Under the pieces are notes generated by a model, which was given only the letters and a program-made list of their open reading frames with translations, was not told where the DNA came from and did no database searches. A stretch of DNA of 20,748 nt from Thermococcus sp. (GTDB taxonomy: Archaea > Methanobacteriota_B > Thermococci > Thermococcales > Thermococcaceae). The DNA lies in the NCBI GenBank assembly GCA_027023165.1, contig JALVWX010000005.1, forward strand, positions 1 through 20,748, in the 5' to 3' direction. The position numbers and the translations under genes are program-made. Below, in pieces: positions 13,704 through 19,970 of this stretch. Numbering within the stretch: position 1 is the stretch's first letter; every line of letters begins with the position of its first letter.

Positions 13704-15065
13704 ATGGAAAAAATTGCGAGAAGGGCGGAGGAACTGGCGAGAAAATACGGGATTTCCTACTATGAAATAAGGATAACCGAGGTAACTGCATCAAGCCTGA
13801 AGATGGAGAACGGCCAGTTAGAAGAGTTGTCCCTCAACACTGAAGTCGGCATCGGCGTCAGGGCCTTCAACGGGGCGTGGGGCTTCTCCAGCGCCAACGA
13901 CATGGGTCGAGCAGAGAAGGCCATCGAAACGGCAATGAAGATAGCGAAGCTCTCAAAGGGGAACTCCAGGATTTATACTGGAGATCCAGTCGTTGAGAGA
14001 GCTGAGATGCCTGTTAAAAAGCCCTTCACCAACGTGGAGATCGAGGAAAAGTTAGACCTCGTGAAGGAAGCAAGCTCGCTCCTAACCGGAGAAAGAATCG
14101 TCAGCAGATCCGTTTACTACGGAGACGGCGTTAAGAGACAGCTCTACCTCAACTCCCTCGGGAGCAAGATAGAGACCGTCGTTCCCCGGGTGAGCCTCGT
14201 CCTCTCGGCCACGGCCAGGGAGAACGGGGAAATGCAGACCTACTGGAAGAGCTTCGGCGGAACGGCCGGCTGGGAGCTTGTTGAGGGGATAGACCTCCCT
14301 CACTGGGCGGATTTTGTAACGGGAAAAGCGGTCTCGCTCCTCCACGCGCGGGCACCGCCTTCAGGAACCTTAGACGTTGTGATGGACCCGGAGCTGACGG
14401 GGGTATTCATCCACGAGGCTTTGGGACATGCGGTCGAGGCGGACTCGGTAAAGAACGGCGACAGCATCCTAGCCGGGAAGCTCGGCGAGAGGGTGGCGGT
14501 TGAAGGCCTGAACGTCGTGGACGATCCAACGCTGCCGGGCAAGTTCGGCTCCTACCTCTACGACGACGAGGGAATCAAGGCAAAGTGCGTCGAGCTGATA
14601 AGGGGCGGTTTTCTGGTGAACTACCTCAACGACCGCGAGACGAGCGCTTTACTTGACCTCGAGCCAAACGGCCACGGCAGGGCGCAGGGCTACGCGTACC
14701 AGCCGCTCGTGAGGATGGGCAACACCTACGTCGAGCCGGGCGACTGGAGCTTTGACGAGATGCTCGAGGAGGTCAGGAACGGCCTCTACATGATAGGCGA
14801 CAAGGGCGGTCAGGTTGATACGGCGGGCGGAACCTTTACCTTCGGGGCCAAGGAGGGCTACATCATCGAGAACGGCGAGATAAAGGCGCAGGTAAGGGAT
14901 GTTGCCCTCTCGGGGAAAATCCTGAAGGTTCTGAAAAACATCAGGGCGATTGGAGACGATACCAGAATCGAGTTCCCCGGCTACTGCGGCAAGGGGCAGG
15001 TTGTCCCCGTGGACGACGGCGGGCCCCACGTGCTCACGAGGGCTCTGGTGGGGGGCATGCGCTAA
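13704..15065 (+). CDS. tldD: TldD-family metalloprotease subunit
   Basis: A 453-residue protein. TldD and its paralogue TldE (PmbA) form a heterodimeric zinc protease that digests unfolded peptides inside its cavity. In bacteria it also processes microcin B17 and CcdA. The zinc motif is GVFIHEALGHAVEAD, giving His237, Glu238 and His242. PGYCGKGQ near the C-terminus carries Cys428, the expected third ligand. The N-terminal half (ASSLKMENGQLEELSLNTEV to GVRAFNGAWGFSSAND) is the fold shared by TldD and TldE. ATG 13704 has GGTGGGGG upstream; the frame extends 282 bases further back only through the divergent regulator. No tldE gene is in the window. Its stop overlaps that of the converging lipoprotein gene. 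Confidence 0.92.
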   Translation: MEKIARRAEELARKYGISYYEIRITEVTASSLKMENGQLEELSLNTEVGIGVRAFNGAWGFSSANDMGRAEKAIETAMKIAKLSKGNSRIYTGDPVVERAEMPVKKPFTNVEIEEKLDLVKEASSLLTGERIVSRSVYYGDGVKRQLYLNSLGSKIETVVPRVSLVLSATARENGEMQTYWKSFGGTAGWELVEGIDLPHWADFVTGKAVSLLHARAPPSGTLDVVMDPELTGVFIHEALGHAVEADSVKNGDSILAGKLGERVAVEGLNVVDDPTLPGKFGSYLYDDEGIKAKCVELIRGGFLVNYLNDRETSALLDLEPNGHGRAQGYAYQPLVRMGNTYVEPGDWSFDEMLEEVRNGLYMIGDKGGQVDTAGGTFTFGAKEGYIIENGEIKAQVRDVALSGKILKVLKNIRAIGDDTRIEFPGYCGKGQVVPVDDGGPHVLTRALVGGMR

Positions 15066-15655
15066 CCCTTCCCCATCTCTTCCGTTACTGTCGTTTCTTT
15101 GGTTGTCACCTCGACGACGGCCCACCCCTTCCAGCCGTTCTCACCAAAGGCGACGATGTAGAGGTAGTACGTCTTTCCCGGAGTTGCTCCCGACGTGTCT
15201 ATCCTTACCTCGAAGGTTCCGTTCTTCCCAGGCTCCACCTCAACCGTTTCAGGTCTTATCTCGACCTTCAGTCCCGAGACCGGCTTCAGCCTCGACTCAA
15301 GAGCGCTCCAGGCCTGCGGAAGGGATGCATCTCCCATGTATGTCTTCAGTTCGACAATCCCGTCGTAGTGGCCGGTGACAGCGCTCCCGTTCCCCGATGA
15401 AACCCTGTACCCCTTTGCAAAAACGATTCCTTTGAGAATGACCGTCCCGTTTGGGGGCACCATCAGGGTGTAATACTCCCTCATAACCCCGCCGTTCCCG
15501 ATGAGAACGTTGCCGGCGTTGAACTCACCGTAGCCGGGATGAACGTCCTGCGATTCGGTCGATTCAGTTGCCGTGCCCGCCGAACTGCCGATGCATCCGC
15601 TCACCACGGCCATGAGAACGAGGATTGCCAGGGCAAGCGGAACACACCGTCGCAT
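15062..15655 (-). CDS. Secreted lipoprotein with beta-sandwich C-terminal region
   Basis: A 197-residue protein of unknown function. MRRCVPLALAILVLMAVVSGC is a lipoprotein signal with Cys21 as the lipid-attached residue, followed by a Ser/Thr-rich linker. The remainder alternates short beta-strands. The last 60 residues (VEVEPGKNGTFEVRIDTSG, then PGKTYYLYIVAF) look like an immunoglobulin-like or archaeal surface-domain strand pattern. Several N-x-S/T sites (NGT, NGS) suit external glycosylation. The ATG at 15655 has GAGGTGGG upstream. It converges with tldD, the stop codons overlapping in 15062-15065, so the two are not co-transcribed. Confidence 0.8.
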   Translation of the reverse strand: MRRCVPLALAILVLMAVVSGCIGSSAGTATESTESQDVHPGYGEFNAGNVLIGNGGVMREYYTLMVPPNGTVILKGIVFAKGYRVSSGNGSAVTGHYDGIVELKTYMGDASLPQAWSALESRLKPVSGLKVEIRPETVEVEPGKNGTFEVRIDTSGATPGKTYYLYIVAFGENGWKGWAVVEVTTKETTVTEEMGKG

Positions 15656-15735
15656 TATCCCACCTCACATATTTAGCTAAGGGGCACTTAACGCTTTCCA
15701 TCGACCGTATATCATCCTAAAACCACGGGGTAAAA

Positions 15736-15747
15736 GTGTATATAGTC
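15736..15747 (+). promoter_or_regulatory. TATA box of the ferritin-like gene
   Basis: GTGTATATAGTC is centred about 36 bases before the ATG at 15778. A GGTGAGC ribosome-binding site at 15768-15774 falls just after the expected transcript start, so the expression signals of this broken gene look intact. Confidence 0.6.
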
Positions 15748-15777
15748 CAAAGGCTTACTTATTCTATGGTGAGCAAC

Positions 15778-16194
15778 ATGGCGATAGACGTTGATATTAT
15801 CCAAGACGTTGAGACCCTCCTGAGGAACCTCAACGGCTACAAGCTTCTCAGCTACGCCATCTGCAACGAGGAATGCGGAGCCGAGACCTACGAGTGGCTG
15901 TCCGGCCGCGTGGAGGGGCTTTTGGCCGATGAGTTCAGGCACCTCGCGAAGGAGAGGCGGAAGCAGCGGAGGAGATAAGGCGGCTCTTCGAGAGGCTCTA
16001 TCCAGGAAGAAAGCCCCTGGAGTTCAACGCGCCTCCCCTCTGAGGCGGTAGGGCGGGACGTTTACAGGAAGATCCAGAGAATGAGCGGGGAAGAAACATC
16101 GGAGCTTTTCGGGAGGCTAGCGGAGATAAAGGAGGACTCTTACAGGCGACTCCTCGGGCTGTACGAGAGGATCGTCGATGCCCGCCACCCTTAA
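15778..16194 (+). pseudogene. Ferritin/rubrerythrin-like gene with two compensating frameshifts
   Basis: The first frame reads MAIDVDIIQDVETLLRNLNG to DEFRHLAKE and stops early at 15976. After about 15955 the coding pattern moves to another frame (EAEAAEEIRRLFERLYPGRK, then PLEFNAPPL) until 16041. From GAG 16042 it returns to the first frame (EAVGRDVYRKIQRMSGEETS to ERIVDARHP) and stops at 16192-16194. One missing base near 15953 and one extra base near 16041 explain this. The joined 138-residue chain is all-helical and resembles ferritin-like/rubrerythrin domains (EECGAETYEWLSGRVEGLLA). The usual ExxH histidine on helix 2 is absent, so the diiron site may already be incomplete. Sequencing error is the main alternative. 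Promoter and ribosome-binding site look intact. Confidence 0.68.
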
Positions 16195-16200
16195 ATACCA
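16189..16200 (+). promoter_or_regulatory. TATA box of the cupin gene
   Basis: CCTTAAATACCA is centred about 33 bases before the cupin ATG and overlaps the stop codon of the frameshifted ferritin-like gene. GGTGAT at 16219-16224 is the ribosome-binding site. Confidence 0.5.
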
Positions 16201-16227
16201 GGGCGTCCAATTCATGGCGGTGATGAC

Positions 16228-16584
16228 ATGATAGTGAAGCACTACACCGAGGTTCCCGAGAAGGAAACCGGTTTTGAGGGCGTGACCATCCGCTGGCTCG
16301 TTTCTCCGAAGCTCGGGGCGAAGAACTACGCGATGAGATACTTCACCATGGAGAAAGGCTCCGAGATACCAATTCACAGCCACGACTGGGAGCACGAGAT
16401 ATTCATCGTCCGCGGTGAGGGAATAATCACCAACGGAAAGGAGGAGCACCACGTCAAGGCCGGTGACTTCCTCTACGTGCTGCCCAACGAGCCGCACGGC
16501 TACAAAGCAACCGGAGAAACGCTCGAATTCCTCTGCATAATCCCGGCCAAGAAGGAGGCCATTCCCGAGGATGAGTGGGCTTAG
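16228..16584 (+). CDS. Single-domain cupin protein
   Basis: A 118-residue beta-barrel protein. Motif 1 is PIHSHDWEHEIFIVRGEG with His50, His52 and Glu57. Motif 2 is GDFLYVLPNEPHGYKATG with His90. Together these form a typical one-metal cupin site, so an enzyme or small-molecule sensor role is possible. The substrate cannot be inferred. The start has GGTGAT four bases upstream and its own TATA box. Its stop overlaps the stop of the converging restriction endonuclease gene by four bases (16581-16584). Confidence 0.87.
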   Translation: MIVKHYTEVPEKETGFEGVTIRWLVSPKLGAKNYAMRYFTMEKGSEIPIHSHDWEHEIFIVRGEGIITNGKEEHHVKAGDFLYVLPNEPHGYKATGETLEFLCIIPAKKEAIPEDEWA

Positions 16585-17702
16585 CCTTCGACCAATTTCC
16601 TTTTCCTTAGTATTTCAACCCATCTTTTGAAGTGATCGATGTACCCCAGCTCTTTAAGGGAAGACCCAACCTCCTCAATGAAGTCGGCGCGTATCTCGTT
16701 GTTAAAGAAGGTCGTTATAAACGAGACCAGGTGGGACACGTCTTCTATCGTAACCCTCAGTCCCTTCTGCTCGTACTTATCCAAAAGAGACATGAACTTG
16801 GGCTTTTTGGACTCTGGAAGATTCCACGTAACTACAATAAGCCGCTTGATGTTCTTTCTGTGCGCCTTGTCAAGTTCCTCACGGAGCTTTCTAACGTCCA
16901 GATATTCAGTGACGGCTATTCCAAGCTCCAAGTTTCCTTTCCCATCAAAACACTCTATATCAGAGTATTTCCCGGCGAATTCATCGGCTACGGTGGATTT
17001 AGACGTCCTAATCTCCTTAAACGCATGAATCCGTTGGTTAAGGGTCTTAATTAGAGCATACACGATGACCTGAAGCCTTGCACCCTCAGAGGGTTCCGAT
17101 AGAAAATCCGAGATAACACCCAAAAGGTCGTTGACGGTGACGGTTTTGCCCCTGACAAAAAGGACATTGCTGTCCTCCCTGAGTTCCAGATAACTCCTGC
17201 AGAGCTCAAGAAGAATCTGCCTCAGAACGTTTCCGGTAAACTCCCGGTCATTTTTATCCTGAATCAGAGATAGAATCTCATACAGGTCCTCCCATCCTTT
17301 CTTGTTCTTGATGTGGTCAAGCAGATCCGGAGATACCAAGGCGTGCCTGAGGGGTTTGCTGACGTAGGGATCTTCAGAACTACCGAGTATTCCGCCCATG
17401 AAATCCTTCTCAAAAGGTACAACTGCTTTTCTGCAGAAAGACCTTGCATCAAACGGTTTTCCCGCGTCAACCTTGGCCTGTTTTTGTAGGGCAAGAGCAT
17501 TAACGGAACCGTTCAGTGCTTTTGCCAAAACCTGAGTGAGAAGTGCATACTTGTAGGATTTTGTTCTTCCATTCAGAATGGAGCGTATTTTCATGATGAG
17601 TTCCTCGTTCTCGATGAAACGGAGTTCTTCAATATCATCATTACTACAGATTTTCCCCCAGAGACTCTCCAACAATTCGCGTCCTTTTTCTGGGTTAACC
17701 AT
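16581..17702 (-). CDS. Type II restriction endonuclease, SacI family
   Basis: A protein of 373 residues. KSYKYALLTQVLAKAL (48-63), FDARSFCRKAVVPFE (84-98) and LGSSEDPYVSKPLRH (106-120) match the conserved blocks of the RE_SacI family as I recall them. A candidate catalytic region is YSDIECFDGKGNLELGIAVT (246-265), a strand-turn-strand of PD-(D/E)XK type with Asp248, Glu250 and Glu259. The expected role is double-strand cleavage at a short palindrome; the site cannot be read from sequence, and GAGCTC (the SacI site) occurs in this gene at 17202 and again at 3138. ATG 17702 follows the methylase stop at 17704 by one base, with AGGAAGTGA upstream; a TTG at 17717 is less likely. Sampled GC is 38-53%, which suggests acquisition. 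Confidence 0.78.
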   Translation of the reverse strand: MVNPEKGRELLESLWGKICSNDDIEELRFIENEELIMKIRSILNGRTKSYKYALLTQVLAKALNGSVNALALQKQAKVDAGKPFDARSFCRKAVVPFEKDFMGGILGSSEDPYVSKPLRHALVSPDLLDHIKNKKGWEDLYEILSLIQDKNDREFTGNVLRQILLELCRSYLELREDSNVLFVRGKTVTVNDLLGVISDFLSEPSEGARLQVIVYALIKTLNQRIHAFKEIRTSKSTVADEFAGKYSDIECFDGKGNLELGIAVTEYLDVRKLREELDKAHRKNIKRLIVVTWNLPESKKPKFMSLLDKYEQKGLRVTIEDVSHLVSFITTFFNNEIRADFIEEVGSSLKELGYIDHFKRWVEILRKRKLVEG

Positions 17703-17703
17703 T

Positions 17704-18723
17704 TCACTTCCTGACAACGAAAGTGACCCCCTTGGATTTTAGCAGCTCAACAACATCTCTTCCGATTTCGTCAAGGTCATAATTCACGTAGAGGCTTTCC
17801 TGCCGGGGCTTCTTGGCAGAGTGGATTGTTTTGACTGGAGCATCAACCCTGTTCCAGTCGGAGTAAAGCTCCTCCAGCAAGGGACCTTTATAACCAGAAA
17901 GGGCAACTTTTCCCTTGACTTTATGTAAAAGCTTCGCGAGTTTTCTGTGGTCTTCTTCGCTCATTTCATAGCCATAGGCCCGAACATCCCCCCTGACTTC
18001 ATGGGGGTAGGGAGGATCAAGATAGAAAAGGGTATCCTCTGTGTCGTATCGCTTTATCACGTTGAAAGCATCATCATGCTCTATCTGGACCCTGCGCAGC
18101 CTTTCCACAATCGCCCAGAGGGCCTCAATACGGTTGAGCCAGCGAGAGACTGCCCCGGCCATTCCCCTCCTACTTGTGTACTTGCACCAGGCCCAGCGGC
18201 CGGGGGTTGCAGTCTGGGCAAGCCCTATCCTGACCTGTTCAGCACGGACGAAGAATAGCCTCGCCCTCTCCACGGGGTCAAGGTTTTCCCTGCCCCTGGC
18301 ATTTATGGCATTGACGTACTCCTCCCTTGAAAATGGGGTCAGATAAAGTTTCTCAATAAGCTCCTCCGGATGATCACGAAGAACCCTGAAGAAATTGACA
18401 ACCTCGCTATCAATGTCGTTTAAGACCTCAACGGGAGAAGGCTCGCGATTCAGAAGAACAGAGGCAGATCCTGCAAAGGGTTCGCAATATATGTGCGTCT
18501 TGGGGAGAAGGGGGAGTATCCAGTCCAGATGGCTGTACTTTCCCCCGTACCATCTGAAAGCTAAAAGTTTCTTCTTTTTCTTGCCCTTTTCCCTAAGCTC
18601 TTCGAGTATTATCTCAACCTCATTTCCCCTGGGTGAACCATTGTTATTCTTCAGTACTTCCTCAGAGATTACAACCCAGTTCTCAAGAACCCTTTTTGCC
18701 GTGGGACTCAAGACAATCCTCAT
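17704..18723 (-). CDS. D12-class (Dam-like) adenine-N6 DNA methyltransferase
   Basis: A 339-residue methylase. RWYGGKYSHLDWILPLLPK (57-75) is motif X of the D12 class, HIYCEPFAGSASVLLNRE (77-94) is the S-adenosylmethionine motif I, VLNDID follows, and LFYLDPPYP (232-240) contains the catalytic DPPY. The C-terminus has SLYVNYDL, the usual last strand. An extension of about 50 residues precedes motif X. It should protect host DNA from the nuclease encoded one base downstream; being first in the operon ensures protection before cutting. GGGGGAGTGA precedes ATG 18723 and a TATA box lies at 18752-18764. Confidence 0.91.
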   Translation of the reverse strand: MRIVLSPTAKRVLENWVVISEEVLKNNNGSPRGNEVEIILEELREKGKKKKKLLAFRWYGGKYSHLDWILPLLPKTHIYCEPFAGSASVLLNREPSPVEVLNDIDSEVVNFFRVLRDHPEELIEKLYLTPFSREEYVNAINARGRENLDPVERARLFFVRAEQVRIGLAQTATPGRWAWCKYTSRRGMAGAVSRWLNRIEALWAIVERLRRVQIEHDDAFNVIKRYDTEDTLFYLDPPYPHEVRGDVRAYGYEMSEEDHRKLAKLLHKVKGKVALSGYKGPLLEELYSDWNRVDAPVKTIHSAKKPRQESLYVNYDLDEIGRDVVELLKSKGVTFVVRK

Positions 18724-18751
18724 TCACTCCCCCAGCGTTTTAGCTTTGGGT

Positions 18752-18781
18752 GAGTCTAATAAATCTTTTGGACGTCCAAAA
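18752..18781 (-). promoter_or_regulatory. TATA box plus 16-base palindrome before the restriction-modification operon
   Basis: On the minus strand AGATTTATTAGAC (18752-18764) is a TATA box about 35 bases before the methylase start. Directly upstream, 18766-18781 is a perfect palindrome TTTTGGACGTCCAAAA covering the TFB-recognition position. A protein bound there would prevent initiation. It could also be the 3' signal of the signal peptidase gene, whose stop is at 18792. Confidence 0.6.
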
Positions 18782-18791
18782 CACCGTAAGA

Positions 18792-19361
18792 TCAACGCCT
18801 GTGATAATACACTTTTATCTTCTTTCTCCTAACGGCCAAGAGGTCGGCCTTCATGGACTTCGGCCTTATCGGCTCTTCTTCGAGGATCACAAGGGCTATG
18901 TCGTAGGCCAGGGAGGCGATTATGAGCAGGAAGAGGACTAAGACTATCAGCGGGGCGTAGTACCATATCACCCCGACCTTGGGGATCACGAGGATGACCT
19001 TTCCTACCACCATATCGGGGTAAACCCTCCAGGGGTCGGTGTACTTCCTGTTGTCGCCCTTGGTGACGAAGTAAACTCTCCCCGCGGGGTCCGTCCGGAT
19101 ATCGACGATCCGGTGAACTATCTGGTATGTCGAGTTTCCGATGCTCACGCGGTACATGATGACTTCCCCAACCCGGAGGCCGTCACCAGAAGTCGGTGCG
19201 ATGACCACGATGTCGTTGGGGTTTATGTGGGGCTTCATGGAGTCCGTGAGGATGACGGCGTACTGAAAGCCGAAAACGAAGTGGAGAACCACGATAAGGA
19301 TAACAAAGGCAGAGAGAGAATAGGCCAAAATGGAAAGGGCATCAAAGCGTCTGAGGGTCAT
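18792..19361 (-). CDS. Signal peptidase I, archaeal/ER (SEC11) type
   Basis: A 189-residue membrane serine protease of family S26B. Residues about 10-31 are the N-terminal span. ILTDSMKPHINPNDIVVI gives the nucleophile Ser41, YQIVHRIVDI gives His83, and TKGDNRKYTDP gives Asp103. The use of His in place of the bacterial Lys marks the SEC11 type. A second hydrophobic span (about 126-154) is followed by a basic cytoplasmic tail. It cleaves signal peptides from exported proteins. Its start lies 14 bases after the stop of the upstream exported-protein gene, with GGAGGTC between, so the two form an operon. A dedicated rather than housekeeping role is likely by context. Confidence 0.9.
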   Translation of the reverse strand: MTLRRFDALSILAYSLSAFVILIVVLHFVFGFQYAVILTDSMKPHINPNDIVVIAPTSGDGLRVGEVIMYRVSIGNSTYQIVHRIVDIRTDPAGRVYFVTKGDNRKYTDPWRVYPDMVVGKVILVIPKVGVIWYYAPLIVLVLFLLIIASLAYDIALVILEEEPIRPKSMKADLLAVRRKKIKVYYHRR

Positions 19362-19375
19362 TGAAGACCTCCGGG

Positions 19376-19810
19376 TCAGCTCAGATCAGGGTTCTTGACG
19401 ATCACGGTGACCTGGTCAATCTGTGAGATATCAACCTTGCTGTTGAGGTCCACCGTAAGCGGAGTTCCAGCAGTGTATCCGCTTGAGCCGATTGTTACAC
19501 TTCCGTTTGAGAGAAGGACATTGCTTGAGTCAAAAACCTTTACGTAAACCACCGCACCACTGGAGAGATCATCGTTTAAGATCACGTTAAAGCCAGTCAC
19601 AAAGTCGGGATCACTGGAATCAAGTATCCAGTTGACCTTGGCATCATCCAGGGCGTGGTTAACACCAGGGTTAAGTATAGAGGAGTTTGAGCCTACTCCG
19701 ATGCTCTGAACATGCACGGTAATGCTCGGCACGGCCAGCGCGGCCCCCACCATTGCCAGCGCGAGGGCCAGAGCCAGCGGGATTAACCTCTTCTTAGTCG
19801 ACTTCCTCAT
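19376..19810 (-). CDS. Small exported beta-rich protein paired with signal peptidase
   Basis: A 144-residue protein with a strong Sec signal, MRKSTKKRLIPLALALALAM then VGAALA, giving a mature chain that begins VPSITVHVQSIGVG. The rest is short beta-strands rich in Ser, Val, Asp and Asn (VVYVKVFDSSNVLLSNGSVT, then ISQIDQVTVIVKNPDLS), with no cysteines and no membrane anchor. The coupling to a signal peptidase resembles SipW-TasA operons in bacteria and the TasA-like bundling pili of archaea, but sequence similarity cannot be judged here. ATG 19810 has GGAGGTG six bases upstream; an in-frame GTG/ATG further back at 19825 lies before that site. Sampled GC is about 45%, below neighbouring genes. 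Confidence 0.75.
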   Translation of the reverse strand: MRKSTKKRLIPLALALALAMVGAALAVPSITVHVQSIGVGSNSSILNPGVNHALDDAKVNWILDSSDPDFVTGFNVILNDDLSSGAVVYVKVFDSSNVLLSNGSVTIGSSGYTAGTPLTVDLNSKVDISQIDQVTVIVKNPDLS

Positions 19811-19852
19811 CGATGACACCTCCATAATATACCTTGGACTAAGACCGAGGAG

Positions 19853-19867
19853 GCATTATAAATAGTT
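19853..19867 (-). promoter_or_regulatory. TATA box of the exported protein/signal peptidase operon
   Basis: On the minus strand AACTATTTATAATGC is centred about 50 bases before the ATG, giving a leader of about 25 bases that includes GGAGGTG. Confidence 0.6.
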
Positions 19868-19901
19868 TTCTAAAAGAAACCAAAGTGATTCAGGCTTCGA
19901 C

Positions 19902-19924
19902 ATTGTAGGTTCTACAATAGAACC
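19902..19924. repeat. Two overlapping inverted repeats upstream of the exported-protein operon
   Basis: ATTGTAG-GTT-CTACAAT occupies 19902-19918, and GGTTCT-ACAAT-AGAACC occupies 19908-19924. The two share bases, so as RNA or cruciform they exclude one another. They lie about 40 bases upstream of the TATA box of the minus-strand operon and about 47 bases beyond the stop codon of the methylthiotransferase gene. They could be activator or repressor sites, or a processing signal after that gene. Confidence 0.55.
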
Positions 19925-19970
19925 ATCAGAACTTTGCAAAAGCATCAGTGGTTGTTAGATAAGGTGCAAG

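Noticed and set aside
15976..16042. Programmed ribosomal frameshifting in the ferritin-like gene
   Set aside because: No slippery heptamer or following stable hairpin at either shift point, and two opposite programmed shifts in one short gene are improbable.
16192..18791. Mobile element carrying the restriction-modification operon
   Set aside because: No transposase, integrase, terminal inverted repeats or target duplication were seen at the borders; only base composition suggests transfer.
19925..19970. C/D-box guide RNA on the minus strand (CTGATGC and CTGATGG motifs)
   Set aside because: The boxes do not match RTGATGA and CTGA in the required order and spacing, and no terminal stem is seen.
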